In this document: piece after piece, positions 6,450 through 14,698 of the stretch
How positions within the stretch are numbered: the first letter of the stretch is position 1
Layout of the letters: each line of letters begins with the position of its first letter
NCBI RefSeq assembly: GCF_016746095.1
Contig: NZ_JAERTY010000005.1
Span: forward strand, 186,001-250,000
Source: Sphingobacterium faecale
GTDB taxonomy: Bacteria > Bacteroidota > Bacteroidia > Sphingobacteriales > Sphingobacteriaceae
DNA length: 64,000 nucleotides
Direction: 5' to 3'
The notes under the pieces: generated by a model
The model's database searches: none
Told to the model about the DNA's origin: nothing
The model's input: the letters and a program-made list of their open reading frames with translations, nothing else
Program-made: the position numbers and the translations under genes

Positions 6450-8159
6450 ATGGCCAATAAGAAATCTAAATACACTATTACGTTTCCTGCATTTTCGTTT
6501 GAGAAGATACTGCTATTGGAACAGTTGAGAAAAAAGCTTGGCCTATCTGCATACGAGGTTTCCTTTATGTTGGGCAAGCATGATTTCTTTATCCGTGATG
6601 CTGAAAATCCGCTAAAAACTACACTGATCGACAGCGAAGATAGTTGTCACCTGATGAAGGTGTTTCTAGTACCCATTGAAGATATCACACCTCCAAATAT
6701 GCCAGTGGATGACTATCAAATGGTAGTGACTAAAGAAAAAGCAGAAAAGAAAAAAGACAGGTTTCAAATTGATATCCAAAATGCCATCTCCTCTTTAAGC
6801 ACACCCATAGTGTTCGTTGAAGAAGAAAAGCATGTTGAGTTGCCTACCGTCCTAGAAATTTCAGATGAGCAAACGGTGAGAGATTTTATTCACGGATTAT
6901 ATATAAGTGGCTTTTTCAACAATACCAGAACCGCTCTAGAAATATTTGATGTATGTCGGGAAGATGAGAATTTCGGGGAAAACTTTCATCCTCGCTACAT
7001 GATTCGAGCCATCGATTATTATACGAATAGAAAGTCAGGAAATCCTATTCTAGATAACAGCCGTACTAATTTATTTTCAAGAAGATTATTCTTTAAACCC
7101 GTGGACTTTGAAATCTCGGAATTATCAGGTTCTATTTCTAAAGTAGCAATTGATAAAGGTTTTACCTCCTTTAGAAAAGTATCAGAATGGGTTTGCAATC
7201 TAGATTATAGGCGTAATATTGATAAAGATAATGCACTATGCCTCTTCAATGAACAATGTGGCACCTGTAGCACAAAGCATGCTTTATTGAAGCGTATAGC
7301 GGATGAAAACAGCAATGAAGAACTTCAATTGATGCTTGGTATATTCGCCATGAATGCTAAGAATACACCAGCCATAAAAGATATTCTTAAAAAATATAAA
7401 CTCAATTACATCCCGGAAGCTCATAATTACCTCCGAGCATATAACTACCTCTTGGACTTTACGGGTATTGGTATTAACGAAACCAAATTTGAGCTGGAGA
7501 TCTTAGAAGAGATTGAAATACAACCCGAGCAGATCACGGATTACAAAGTTTCTTATCATAGGGATTATCTCGATCGCTGGATCAGAGAAAATGGAATTCC
7601 TTACTCCCTTGATGAACTGTGGAAGATTCGGGAGGAATGTATCAAGGCGCTAACGCTGTCACGATTAGAACTACAGACAGAAAGACTATCACTTCGCCCC
7701 TTCCGAAAGGAAGATGGTAAGGCCATGTATGAATTGAATGACGATCCAGAAGTGCTACAATATACAGGTGATGTACAGTTTGAAAACGTAGCGGCAGCGG
7801 AAGTGTTTTTGGAGGGCTATAATCAATATGTGGAGTATGGTGTGGGACGCATGATCGTAACCTTAAAAGAAACCAGTGAAATATTGGGCTGGTGTGGCCT
7901 GAAATATCATCCTGATCCCAATGAATACGATATCGGCTATCGTTTTTACAAAAAGCACTGGGGCAAAGGCTACGCTACCGAAAGTGCTATCGCCGCAATG
8001 GAAGATGGCTTTGCTCGACTGGGTATGAAACAAATCTTAGGAAGAGCGCGCACGGAGAATACGGCTTCTATACGAGTTTTTGAGAAACTGAATATGGAGT
8101 TTGTGGAAGAGTTCTTCGAAGATGGCGAAAATTGGGTGCTGTATCAGATTAACCGATAA
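6450..8159 (+). CDS. HTH / transglutaminase-like / GNAT acetyltransferase fusion
   Basis: From the ATG at 6450 (a TTG at 6429 gives 7 more residues) the product has 569 residues and three parts. Residues about 15-85 are an XRE-like HTH of the same type as the gene at 4887, ending EDITPP. Residues about 200-350 contain a Cys-His-Asp set as in transglutaminase-like cysteine enzymes: CGTCSTKHALL (C270/C273), PEAHNYL (H325), LLDFTG (D336). From about 405 to the end is a RimJ/RimL-like GNAT N-acetyltransferase (TERLSLRPF, then GYRFYKKHWGKGYATES with the acetyl-CoA loop). Combining a DNA-binding domain, a cysteine-enzyme fold and an acetyltransferase in one chain is unusual. The GNAT part could be a recent fusion of a separate gene. 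The substrate is unknown. Confidence 0.7.
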   Translation: MANKKSKYTITFPAFSFEKILLLEQLRKKLGLSAYEVSFMLGKHDFFIRDAENPLKTTLIDSEDSCHLMKVFLVPIEDITPPNMPVDDYQMVVTKEKAEKKKDRFQIDIQNAISSLSTPIVFVEEEKHVELPTVLEISDEQTVRDFIHGLYISGFFNNTRTALEIFDVCREDENFGENFHPRYMIRAIDYYTNRKSGNPILDNSRTNLFSRRLFFKPVDFEISELSGSISKVAIDKGFTSFRKVSEWVCNLDYRRNIDKDNALCLFNEQCGTCSTKHALLKRIADENSNEELQLMLGIFAMNAKNTPAIKDILKKYKLNYIPEAHNYLRAYNYLLDFTGIGINETKFELEILEEIEIQPEQITDYKVSYHRDYLDRWIRENGIPYSLDELWKIREECIKALTLSRLELQTERLSLRPFRKEDGKAMYELNDDPEVLQYTGDVQFENVAAAEVFLEGYNQYVEYGVGRMIVTLKETSEILGWCGLKYHPDPNEYDIGYRFYKKHWGKGYATESAIAAMEDGFARLGMKQILGRARTENTASIRVFEKLNMEFVEEFFEDGENWVLYQINR

Positions 8160-8326
8160 ATATGGTAAGGTCTTACGAGCTATCCCCTACATAGACTTCA
8201 TTAAATATTTTTTATAATAACACGAGTAAATAAAACGGATAATATTCTATAAATACTGGAGGGGATATCTCATGTTTAGATTCTGTATTTTTGCTATAAA
8301 TAGGTACATCCTCAAAAGACATTGCT

Positions 8327-8797
8327 GTGAAAGAACATAAATATCAATCAAAAATTGAATGGACAGGAAACATCGGTTCAGGGACGGAAAATTATAGGAG
8401 TTACGAGCGAGATCATCGTATCATACTCGAGAACAAACCTGTAATAGAAGGTTCTGCTGACCCTGCTTTTAGAGGTGATGCAACAAAGCACAATCCGGAG
8501 GATTTTCTTGTATCCTCACTTTCCTCATGCCATATGTTGTGGTATTTACACTTTTGCGCTGTAAATGGTATTGTTGTCTTGGAGTATAGCGATATCGCAG
8601 AGGGAATCATGGTCGAAGAAGAAAACGGAAAAGGGCGATTCATAGAAGTGACGCTAAATCCTCATGTAAAAGTAAAAAGTCAGGACATGACTGCGCTTGC
8701 TGCTGAATTACATAAAAAAGCACATGAATACTGCTTTATAGCAAATTCGGTAAATTTCCCTGTCAAACACCGACCGACAGTAAGCGTGAAAGTATAA
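8327..8797 (+). CDS. OsmC family protein
   Basis: The product has 156 residues and matches the OsmC/Ohr family along its length. Peroxidatic and resolving cysteines are in LSSCHMLWYL (C68) and HEYCFIANS (C136), the usual spacing for peroxide-reducing OsmC proteins that detoxify organic hydroperoxides with thiol reductants. The start is GTG at 8327; no ATG fits the family's N-terminus. It stands alone between the ADP-ribosyltransferase cluster and a shared terminator. A decayed copy of an osmC gene lies at 21484-21589. Confidence 0.9.
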   Translation: MKEHKYQSKIEWTGNIGSGTENYRSYERDHRIILENKPVIEGSADPAFRGDATKHNPEDFLVSSLSSCHMLWYLHFCAVNGIVVLEYSDIAEGIMVEEENGKGRFIEVTLNPHVKVKSQDMTALAAELHKKAHEYCFIANSVNFPVKHRPTVSVKV

Positions 8798-8926
8798 GCA
8801 TTTGAATTCTCTATAGGTCGCACAGAATTAATCTTGTGGACTCGGAATACCTATTTATTCTCTTCTGCAGGATATCTTTCCATAGCAAATCTTTCGGCAA
8901 TTCAGTCGATAATCCAAGGCTGTAGT

Positions 8927-8970
8927 ATTTTTTACTGACTACAAACTCTAGATTGTAGTCAGTAAAAAAT
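8927..8970. terminator. bidirectional intrinsic terminator
   Basis: The 18-bp arms are perfect inverted repeats (ATTTTTTACTGACTACAA and its complement) around an 8-base loop, with T-runs on both strands. It serves the convergent osmC gene and the GH20 gene. Confidence 0.9.
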
Positions 8971-8984
8971 AAAGCGTCAACAAA

Positions 8985-10553
8985 TCAATATTCTTCACCA
9001 CTCGGAAATTTATATCCTTTAGATATCCAATACTTGGTCAGGTTGTTGATATTGTTTCGAAATCTTTCATAATTCTTATGTGATATCGACGTCCACCCTG
9101 TCTCTGCGTATGCAGCTATACGTGGGTAGGTCTGATATTCAATTTCGGTAGCCGTAGGTGTCCATTCGCCCCACATCTGAGCCCCCAGACCGATGATCTG
9201 CTTTTTCTGTTCATCATTTATTCCTGACGGAACCGGAGTAAAGTTATATGCCTTTTCCAGATCGATCTGCTTATAAGTATAATCAAGATATGTATATCGA
9301 TGGTCTGAATTGATAATCTCGTGACCTTTGTCAATTCCGAATAACAGATCTTCTGCATTTCCTTTCCAAAACTGTATGATAGCATTCTTGGAAAGAGTTG
9401 TGTTGGCATTGCTTTCTTGTGCCCATTCGTGAACATTTCTACCTAATATCTCATTCCATCCGATGACTCTTTTGTGCAGAGAGTTGTCGACAAACCTAGA
9501 TACTTCATTGGTAAAATATACTTGTAGATCATAATAAGTATCAATGTTGTTGGATTTCATGTATTCCTGTATAGCGGGAGAAGCTTTCCACTGATCGTAC
9601 TTGACTTCATCTCCTCCGATATGTATAAAGTTTGAGGGAAAAAGTTCGGCGACTTCTTTGAGCACTGTATGTACAAATTCCTTAGCCTGTAGACTGCTAA
9701 CATCGAGTACTTCGGTCACTACCCCGAAATATGAAGGGATGCTTATTTTTTTCTTTTTTGTTCCTAAAAATGGATAACTAGCTATAGCTGCGGACATGTG
9801 CCCAGGCATACTGACCTCTGGGATGATCATGATGTGACGTTCGGATGCGTAAGCAATAATCTCTTTGATGTCTTCTTGCGTATAAAAACCTTGGTGGACT
9901 TTATGGTCAGTCCGTGTGCTTTTCCATTTTTTTCCACTATCATTGATCTGTGAACTATCTCTCGTCGATCCGATTTCTGTCAAAAGCGGAAAAGACTTTA
10001 TTTCTATCCGCCATCCTGCATCATTCGTTAGATGCCAATGAAACCTGTTCATTTTCAATAAGGCCATGTCATCCAATAGCTTCTTGACTGTCTCCTTGCC
10101 CTGAAAGTACCTTGCATCGTCTAGCATAAAAGATCTCCATTTGAAAGCTGGGGCGTCCTTGATGGTCAGCAGAGGTAGTTGCTTTGAATGTAACAAAAGC
10201 TGCTTTAAACTTTGTATAGCATAGAAAATACCTGTTTCGGTAGACGCTTGAATGTCAATTTGATTCTTTTTGATATCCAATGTATATGCTTCGGGGCTTC
10301 CATCTGTATTGGCTGCGATTCGCAATTGTATGGGTACGCCTCTGTCTGTTGGGATTGCAAATTCAGTCTCTAGCATTTTTTTTATATAGGATAGATGATC
10401 TGATTTTCCTTTAGGATATAGCCCTCGGCTGACATCGATCTCCCCTATTTTTGTTATGACTTCATTTGGGTAGGGTATTATTTGAACCTGAGCGAAGGTG
10501 ATACTGCTTATGATAGAAAATGAAAGTATAAAGATATTACGTAATTGTCTCAT
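8985..10553 (-). CDS. beta-N-acetylhexosaminidase, glycoside hydrolase family 20
   Basis: The product has 522 residues with a signal peptide (about 1-21, ending TFAQ), an N-terminal GH20b-like domain (about 25-130) and a GH20 TIM barrel. The catalytic Asp-Glu pair is in HIGGDEV (D315, E316). Other family motifs are FHWHLTNDAGWR (171-182) and PEVSMPGHM (245-253). The enzyme removes terminal beta-GlcNAc or beta-GalNAc by substrate-assisted catalysis in the periplasm. It is the last gene of PUL A, 105 bp after the IPT/NHL gene, with a hairpin between them. With the phosphodiester glycosidase three genes upstream, it suggests a GlcNAc-containing substrate for this locus. Confidence 0.95.
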   Translation of the reverse strand: MRQLRNIFILSFSIISSITFAQVQIIPYPNEVITKIGEIDVSRGLYPKGKSDHLSYIKKMLETEFAIPTDRGVPIQLRIAANTDGSPEAYTLDIKKNQIDIQASTETGIFYAIQSLKQLLLHSKQLPLLTIKDAPAFKWRSFMLDDARYFQGKETVKKLLDDMALLKMNRFHWHLTNDAGWRIEIKSFPLLTEIGSTRDSSQINDSGKKWKSTRTDHKVHQGFYTQEDIKEIIAYASERHIMIIPEVSMPGHMSAAIASYPFLGTKKKKISIPSYFGVVTEVLDVSSLQAKEFVHTVLKEVAELFPSNFIHIGGDEVKYDQWKASPAIQEYMKSNNIDTYYDLQVYFTNEVSRFVDNSLHKRVIGWNEILGRNVHEWAQESNANTTLSKNAIIQFWKGNAEDLLFGIDKGHEIINSDHRYTYLDYTYKQIDLEKAYNFTPVPSGINDEQKKQIIGLGAQMWGEWTPTATEIEYQTYPRIAAYAETGWTSISHKNYERFRNNINNLTKYWISKGYKFPSGEEY

Positions 10554-10605
10554 TAAAATAGATTTAAGTATTTAATTGAACTTCCTTTTTGTTTACCTTA
10601 TAGAA

Positions 10606-10647
10606 GTGCTGATAAGATAAGTTTTTATAAAACAGACTTATCAGCAC
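10606..10647 (-). other. intercistronic hairpin in PUL A
   Basis: GTGCTGATAAG (10606-10616) pairs perfectly with CTTATCAGCAC (10637-10647). It lies between the IPT/NHL and GH20 genes. There is no T-run directly after it on the minus strand, so it is more likely an RNA-stability or attenuation element than a full terminator. Confidence 0.5.
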
Positions 10648-10658
10648 CGAAACATATA

Positions 10659-11966
10659 TTATTTATAAATTATTTTTCGAATCAAATGATTGCTTGCGTC
10701 AGCTACATATATATTACCTTTAGAATCCACAGCAACATCATAAGGATTATAAAATGTTGCAGTTGTACCTGATCCATCAGCTTTACCTACTGTCCCTGTT
10801 CCCGCAATTGTAATTACATCCGCTTTAGTGTAATCGCCTGCTTCTTTTGGTACAATCATTCTAATTCTTCCATTGGAGGCGTCTGCAAATAAAATATTAC
10901 CTTTTTTATCGATAGCTATTCCGAATACATCCCCTATCTCTGCTGTTAGGGGATTACCCAATTCGCCATCTGAGTATCCTTTTGTCCCGGTACCAGCGAT
11001 GTTAGTAATTATACCTGCTTGGCTTATCTTTTTTATTCTATAATTTTTCTGGTCAACCACGATCAGATCACCGTTTTTGTCTAGGGCGATACCTTGAGGT
11101 TGATTTAATATTGTAGTATTTCCATCTCCGACAAGCGTACTTACTATACCATTTGGAGTAATTTTTCTTATTTTGTTATTGTTCCTATCTGCGACATAAA
11201 TAGTTCCTGTAACATCTGCAGTGATGTACATAGGATTATTAAAACTTCCAGGAGTTCCTTCTTTACTTCCTGTTGTTCCATCTCCTGCCACAGTACTGAC
11301 CACTCCTGCTGGAGTTACTTTTCTAATTTTCCGGCTGTCTTTATCAGCGATCAGCATATTGCCATTAGCGTCAATAGTTACGTCCCATGGAAAATTGAAT
11401 TGACCAGGTGTACCCTCTGCACTACCTGCCGTACCGTTGCCTGCTACTGTCGTGGCGACACCTTGAGGCGTAATCTTACGGATGGTATGGTTAGTTCTAT
11501 CGCATACGATAAGATTGTCAAATGCATCTATAGCAATCGAAGTGGGATGCTGAAATTTGGCATTATTGCCCGTACCATTGGCCAATCCTACTGTGCTCCC
11601 CGCAAATGTACTGACGATATATTCATAGACTTTCTCCATATAAATAAATTTAGGACCGATGCCTTCATAATTGTTCACGGTCACTGTGACAGGGCCAGAG
11701 CCGCTGTTAGGTGGAACTATTACTTTTAGAAGGTTGTCCGCAGCTTCTATTACGGTCGCTGGTACACCATTTATTTTAACGAGATTATTCGATATTGTTC
11801 CGCTGAATTTCCGACCGGTAATGGTTACAATTGTCTCGTCTGTCCCTCGGTCTGGTTGAATATTGACAATCACTGGTTCAGGAGGTGACCATAAATTTGG
11901 TTCTTTGTTTTCTTTGCAACTTAATAAATTAATTGTGGCCAAGAAAAATATTATAATCCTTTTCAT
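10659..11966 (-). CDS. IPT/TIG and NHL-repeat lipoprotein
   Basis: The product has 435 residues. The signal peptide ends in the lipobox LLSC (C17). An IPT/TIG immunoglobulin-like domain follows (about 32-108, PVIVNIQPDRGTDETIVTI). The rest is a beta-propeller of NHL repeats, with recurring units of the type DxxGNIYVADxxNxxIRKI (about 120-435). Proteins of this kind are common accessory surface glycan-binding proteins of Bacteroidota PULs, held on the cell surface beside SusC/SusD. Its ATG is preceded by a tandem pair of hairpin leaders (11967-12133), so its expression may be controlled separately from the upstream part of the locus. Confidence 0.85.
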   Translation of the reverse strand: MKRIIIFFLATINLLSCKENKEPNLWSPPEPVIVNIQPDRGTDETIVTITGRKFSGTISNNLVKINGVPATVIEAADNLLKVIVPPNSGSGPVTVTVNNYEGIGPKFIYMEKVYEYIVSTFAGSTVGLANGTGNNAKFQHPTSIAIDAFDNLIVCDRTNHTIRKITPQGVATTVAGNGTAGSAEGTPGQFNFPWDVTIDANGNMLIADKDSRKIRKVTPAGVVSTVAGDGTTGSKEGTPGSFNNPMYITADVTGTIYVADRNNNKIRKITPNGIVSTLVGDGNTTILNQPQGIALDKNGDLIVVDQKNYRIKKISQAGIITNIAGTGTKGYSDGELGNPLTAEIGDVFGIAIDKKGNILFADASNGRIRMIVPKEAGDYTKADVITIAGTGTVGKADGSGTTATFYNPYDVAVDSKGNIYVADASNHLIRKIIYK

Positions 11967-12045
11967 ATGTGTATAATCTGTTTTTTATCTGTCATATGGA
12001 ATACTCATGGGTGTTTGTGCTTCGCTAAACATGAGTATTTCATAT
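11964..12045 (-). promoter_or_regulatory. start-proximal hairpin leader, copy 2
   Basis: On the minus strand a hairpin with arms AATACTCATG and CATGAGTATT is followed by CCATATGACAGATAAAA and then the A-rich leader that reaches the ATG at 11966. The start-proximal bases are identical to those before the gene at 404. Confidence 0.65.
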
Positions 12046-12054
12046 ATAAATAAT

Positions 12055-12133
12055 TTATCTTTTATCTGTCATATGGAATACCCAGATTATTTTCGTCGAT
12101 GTTTATGTCTTCTAAACATGGGTATTTCATATT
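12055..12133 (-). promoter_or_regulatory. hairpin leader, tandem upstream copy
   Basis: This is a second copy of the leader unit, directly upstream of copy 2. The hairpin arms are now AATACCCA and TGGGTATT: the T-to-C change in one arm is matched by A-to-G in the other, so pairing is kept. The loop sequence differs, and the CCATATGACAGATAAAA tail is conserved. Confidence 0.6.
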
Positions 12134-12140
12134 CTTTCGA

Positions 12141-13103
12141 TTATTCGTTGTTGGAGATGACTAACCACGAATTGGCAACTTCTCTCTCGGAACCGTCAGA
12201 AGGTTTGTTCTTGACTTCTAGCTTTTTGGAAATAGGATCTTTGACCATGAATGTCGATGAACCTCCCCCATCTAAATTCACAGCGTCCTTTACGTCGAAT
12301 GCTTTCATTATAATAGAAAGTTCCGCATAGGTAAGTCCATTTGAATATGAGGGGTTCCTCCCATCGGCTACAAGAAAATATACTTTATCATCTTCGGTAT
12401 AACCTAAAGCTGTACGCGGGTCAACACCTATAAAACTCTGTGTAATGATATTCTTGTTTTTCAAAAATATGATTCCTCCCCCTAGAGCTTCTTTGAGCTC
12501 GGCAGCCTTACTGTTATATTCACTTTTATCACCTATAAATGGCTTACCATTGTTCAAAATTCCAAAAAAACTAAGTGCTTGCTGTGGAGCATCCGAGTTA
12601 TCGCTAAAATTATCTTTTATAATTTTTCCATCTTTGTGTACGATGCCCCGAGGTACTAATGTGGAAATATTATAAAAGTCACCATTGATACCACCCAATA
12701 CAATATTCCCCGGCTTATCAACCACTTTAGCCATATTCAAGACTGTTTGTTTGGTGAACTCTGTCTTATCAAATGGTGTCGCAACTTTAAGGGTTATATT
12801 TTTCTGTTTTAGATCCATCGCTAAAATGAATAGCTGCATAGCTTTTCCTTCTATGTTTGTATAACGGATTTCTGTTGCATCTACACCATTAGATACTTGG
12901 AAAGTCGTATCGCCTACAACAGTAGAGATAATCTTTTTGGTGTTTATTAATTTTTGGGTTAATGCCGTATAATTTCCCTCTTCAGGTTTTTCAACCGATG
13001 GTTTACGATCTCCTGGATAAAACGGGGTGTCCTTTACGCAACTGACATTCAAAATCAATAATAAAAGCACCAAACAATTAATCTTTAACAATCTCAATTT
13101 CAT
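12141..13103 (-). CDS. phosphodiester glycosidase family lipoprotein (NAGPA domain)
   Basis: The product has 320 residues with a lipobox NVSC (C22). The body is the NAGPA domain (phosphodiester glycosidase, related to the mammalian uncovering enzyme that cleaves GlcNAc-1-phosphodiesters). Family motifs are GGINGDFYN (about 137-145), DPRTALGY (about 226-233), NLDGGGSSTFMV (about 276-287) and EREVANSWLV near the end. It is probably a surface or periplasmic enzyme that removes a sugar from a phosphodiester linkage. It is the third gene after SusC/SusD in PUL A, 7 bp after the SusD stop, and so in the same transcript. Confidence 0.85.
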   Translation of the reverse strand: MKLRLLKINCLVLLLLILNVSCVKDTPFYPGDRKPSVEKPEEGNYTALTQKLINTKKIISTVVGDTTFQVSNGVDATEIRYTNIEGKAMQLFILAMDLKQKNITLKVATPFDKTEFTKQTVLNMAKVVDKPGNIVLGGINGDFYNISTLVPRGIVHKDGKIIKDNFSDNSDAPQQALSFFGILNNGKPFIGDKSEYNSKAAELKEALGGGIIFLKNKNIITQSFIGVDPRTALGYTEDDKVYFLVADGRNPSYSNGLTYAELSIIMKAFDVKDAVNLDGGGSSTFMVKDPISKKLEVKNKPSDGSEREVANSWLVISNNE

Positions 13104-13110
13104 CGTATTT

Positions 13111-14679
13111 TTATTTTAAATTAGGATTAAGGTCTGTTTGTGTCAAAGGGATCGGCCACCAATAGTCTTTCTTTGCATTAAAAGTTCTATTTATAATAGG
13201 CTGCCCTTGACTATTATATATCGTCCCATTCATTACAGTCTCTGCTGTTTTCCAACGTCGAATATCATTATAGTAAGTACCTTCGCACGCGAACTCTACT
13301 CTTCTTTCTTTCCGAATGATTTCTCTCATTTGACTTTTTGTTTGGCCAGCACTTATCGGAAGGAGTCCTGCTCTTTGTCTTACTTTGTTGATCGCGCCAT
13401 ATATAGTTAGCGTATTAATGTCAGCGTCTGGGCTTGCCAAAGTTTCATTCATGGATTCAGCATACATCAACAATATATCGGCATAGCGAATAACCATATA
13501 ATTAATCTCGGATCTATTTTCGTTGATTATATTACTGTTTGCTTCGGTATCATAAATGCTGTATTTTTTCACCCCGTACCCAGTATTCTTAAAAGGAGAT
13601 GTATGCGTGGTGATAGATCCCATATAAGTGTCTCCAGGAAACACCAATGTCTGATACATCCTCGGATCACGGTTTGCATAAGGTTTTGTCGGATCGAAAG
13701 TGAAGCCTGGCCTCATTTCATAAGCATTGATCAGATCCTGTAGTGGCGCATTGTCATTCCACTGACGATTTTCAACATCGAATGAACTTCCCTGTTCTGG
13801 CACTTTAAACTGTACGTCAAAAATGCATTCAACACTATTCTCATTTTCTGGCATGAACAGTTTGCGATAGTTCGGAAATAAATCGTATCCTGCTTCGGAT
13901 GCCCCGTCGATCACTGCCTTAGCAGCATCAGCAGCTGCTTTCCACTTCAAGGCGTCACCTGTCGGGTTTTCTACGTCTCCCGAATTATTGAGTGGACTGG
14001 CTTCGAAAAGTAACACACGTGCTTTTAGTGCCAGTGCTGCTCCTCTTGTCGCACGGCCGATATCGTTTGCAGTGTATTTAGCAGGAAGGACGGCAGCCGA
14101 TTCATCCAAATCTTTTATGATTTGTATTATTACCTCATTTCTGGCTGTCTTAGGTAATTTACCGTGCTTCTCCGTATTCGGCGTTTCTAAGATAAGAGGT
14201 ACTGAGCCAAAGTAAGTCGTCAACATGGAGTAATAAAATGCCCTAAGAAATTTGGCTTCCGATTTCATTCTTGTTTTGAGACCATCATCCATCGGAATGC
14301 CGTCAATATTATCCAATAGTGTATTGCATCGGCCTATTCCACGATAACTATCTACCCACCTTGCATTAAAAATTGCAGCATTTGAGTTGGTATGGGTACC
14401 TTGTGCTATTACGCCATACCCCATCCGATTCGTATAATTATATGCATTGGGAGTAGCGGTTTCTTCTAATAAAGCTGTTGCTTGTCCTCCATCGAATAGA
14501 CCTTGATTCTGTAATACCTTATAGCATCCGCTCAATGCTGCCAAAGCATTTTTTTGGGTTGTCCAAAAATTTTGATCGGTGTACCTATCCTGAGGAATCG
14601 TATCGAGATCTTTCGTGGTACAGCTCCACTGTATCACTAAGAGCGTGAATAAATAGATATATATATTAATATTTTTCAT
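13111..14679 (-). CDS. SusD/RagB-family outer-membrane lipoprotein (PUL A)
   Basis: The product has 522 residues with a lipobox QWSC (C20). It shows the SusD layout: N-terminal SusD-like domain with TPR-type helices (AKFLRAFYYSMLTTYFG, about 142-158) and a C-terminal RagB/SusD domain (YADILLMYAES; REIIRKERRVEFACEG; DYWWPIPLTQTDLNPNL at the end). SusD proteins bind glycan at the cell surface and cap the SusC transporter. The gene starts 20 bp after the SusC stop. Confidence 0.95.
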   Translation of the reverse strand: MKNINIYIYLFTLLVIQWSCTTKDLDTIPQDRYTDQNFWTTQKNALAALSGCYKVLQNQGLFDGGQATALLEETATPNAYNYTNRMGYGVIAQGTHTNSNAAIFNARWVDSYRGIGRCNTLLDNIDGIPMDDGLKTRMKSEAKFLRAFYYSMLTTYFGSVPLILETPNTEKHGKLPKTARNEVIIQIIKDLDESAAVLPAKYTANDIGRATRGAALALKARVLLFEASPLNNSGDVENPTGDALKWKAAADAAKAVIDGASEAGYDLFPNYRKLFMPENENSVECIFDVQFKVPEQGSSFDVENRQWNDNAPLQDLINAYEMRPGFTFDPTKPYANRDPRMYQTLVFPGDTYMGSITTHTSPFKNTGYGVKKYSIYDTEANSNIINENRSEINYMVIRYADILLMYAESMNETLASPDADINTLTIYGAINKVRQRAGLLPISAGQTKSQMREIIRKERRVEFACEGTYYNDIRRWKTAETVMNGTIYNSQGQPIINRTFNAKKDYWWPIPLTQTDLNPNLK

Positions 14680-14698
14680 CTTTTTGACTTTTAATTGC

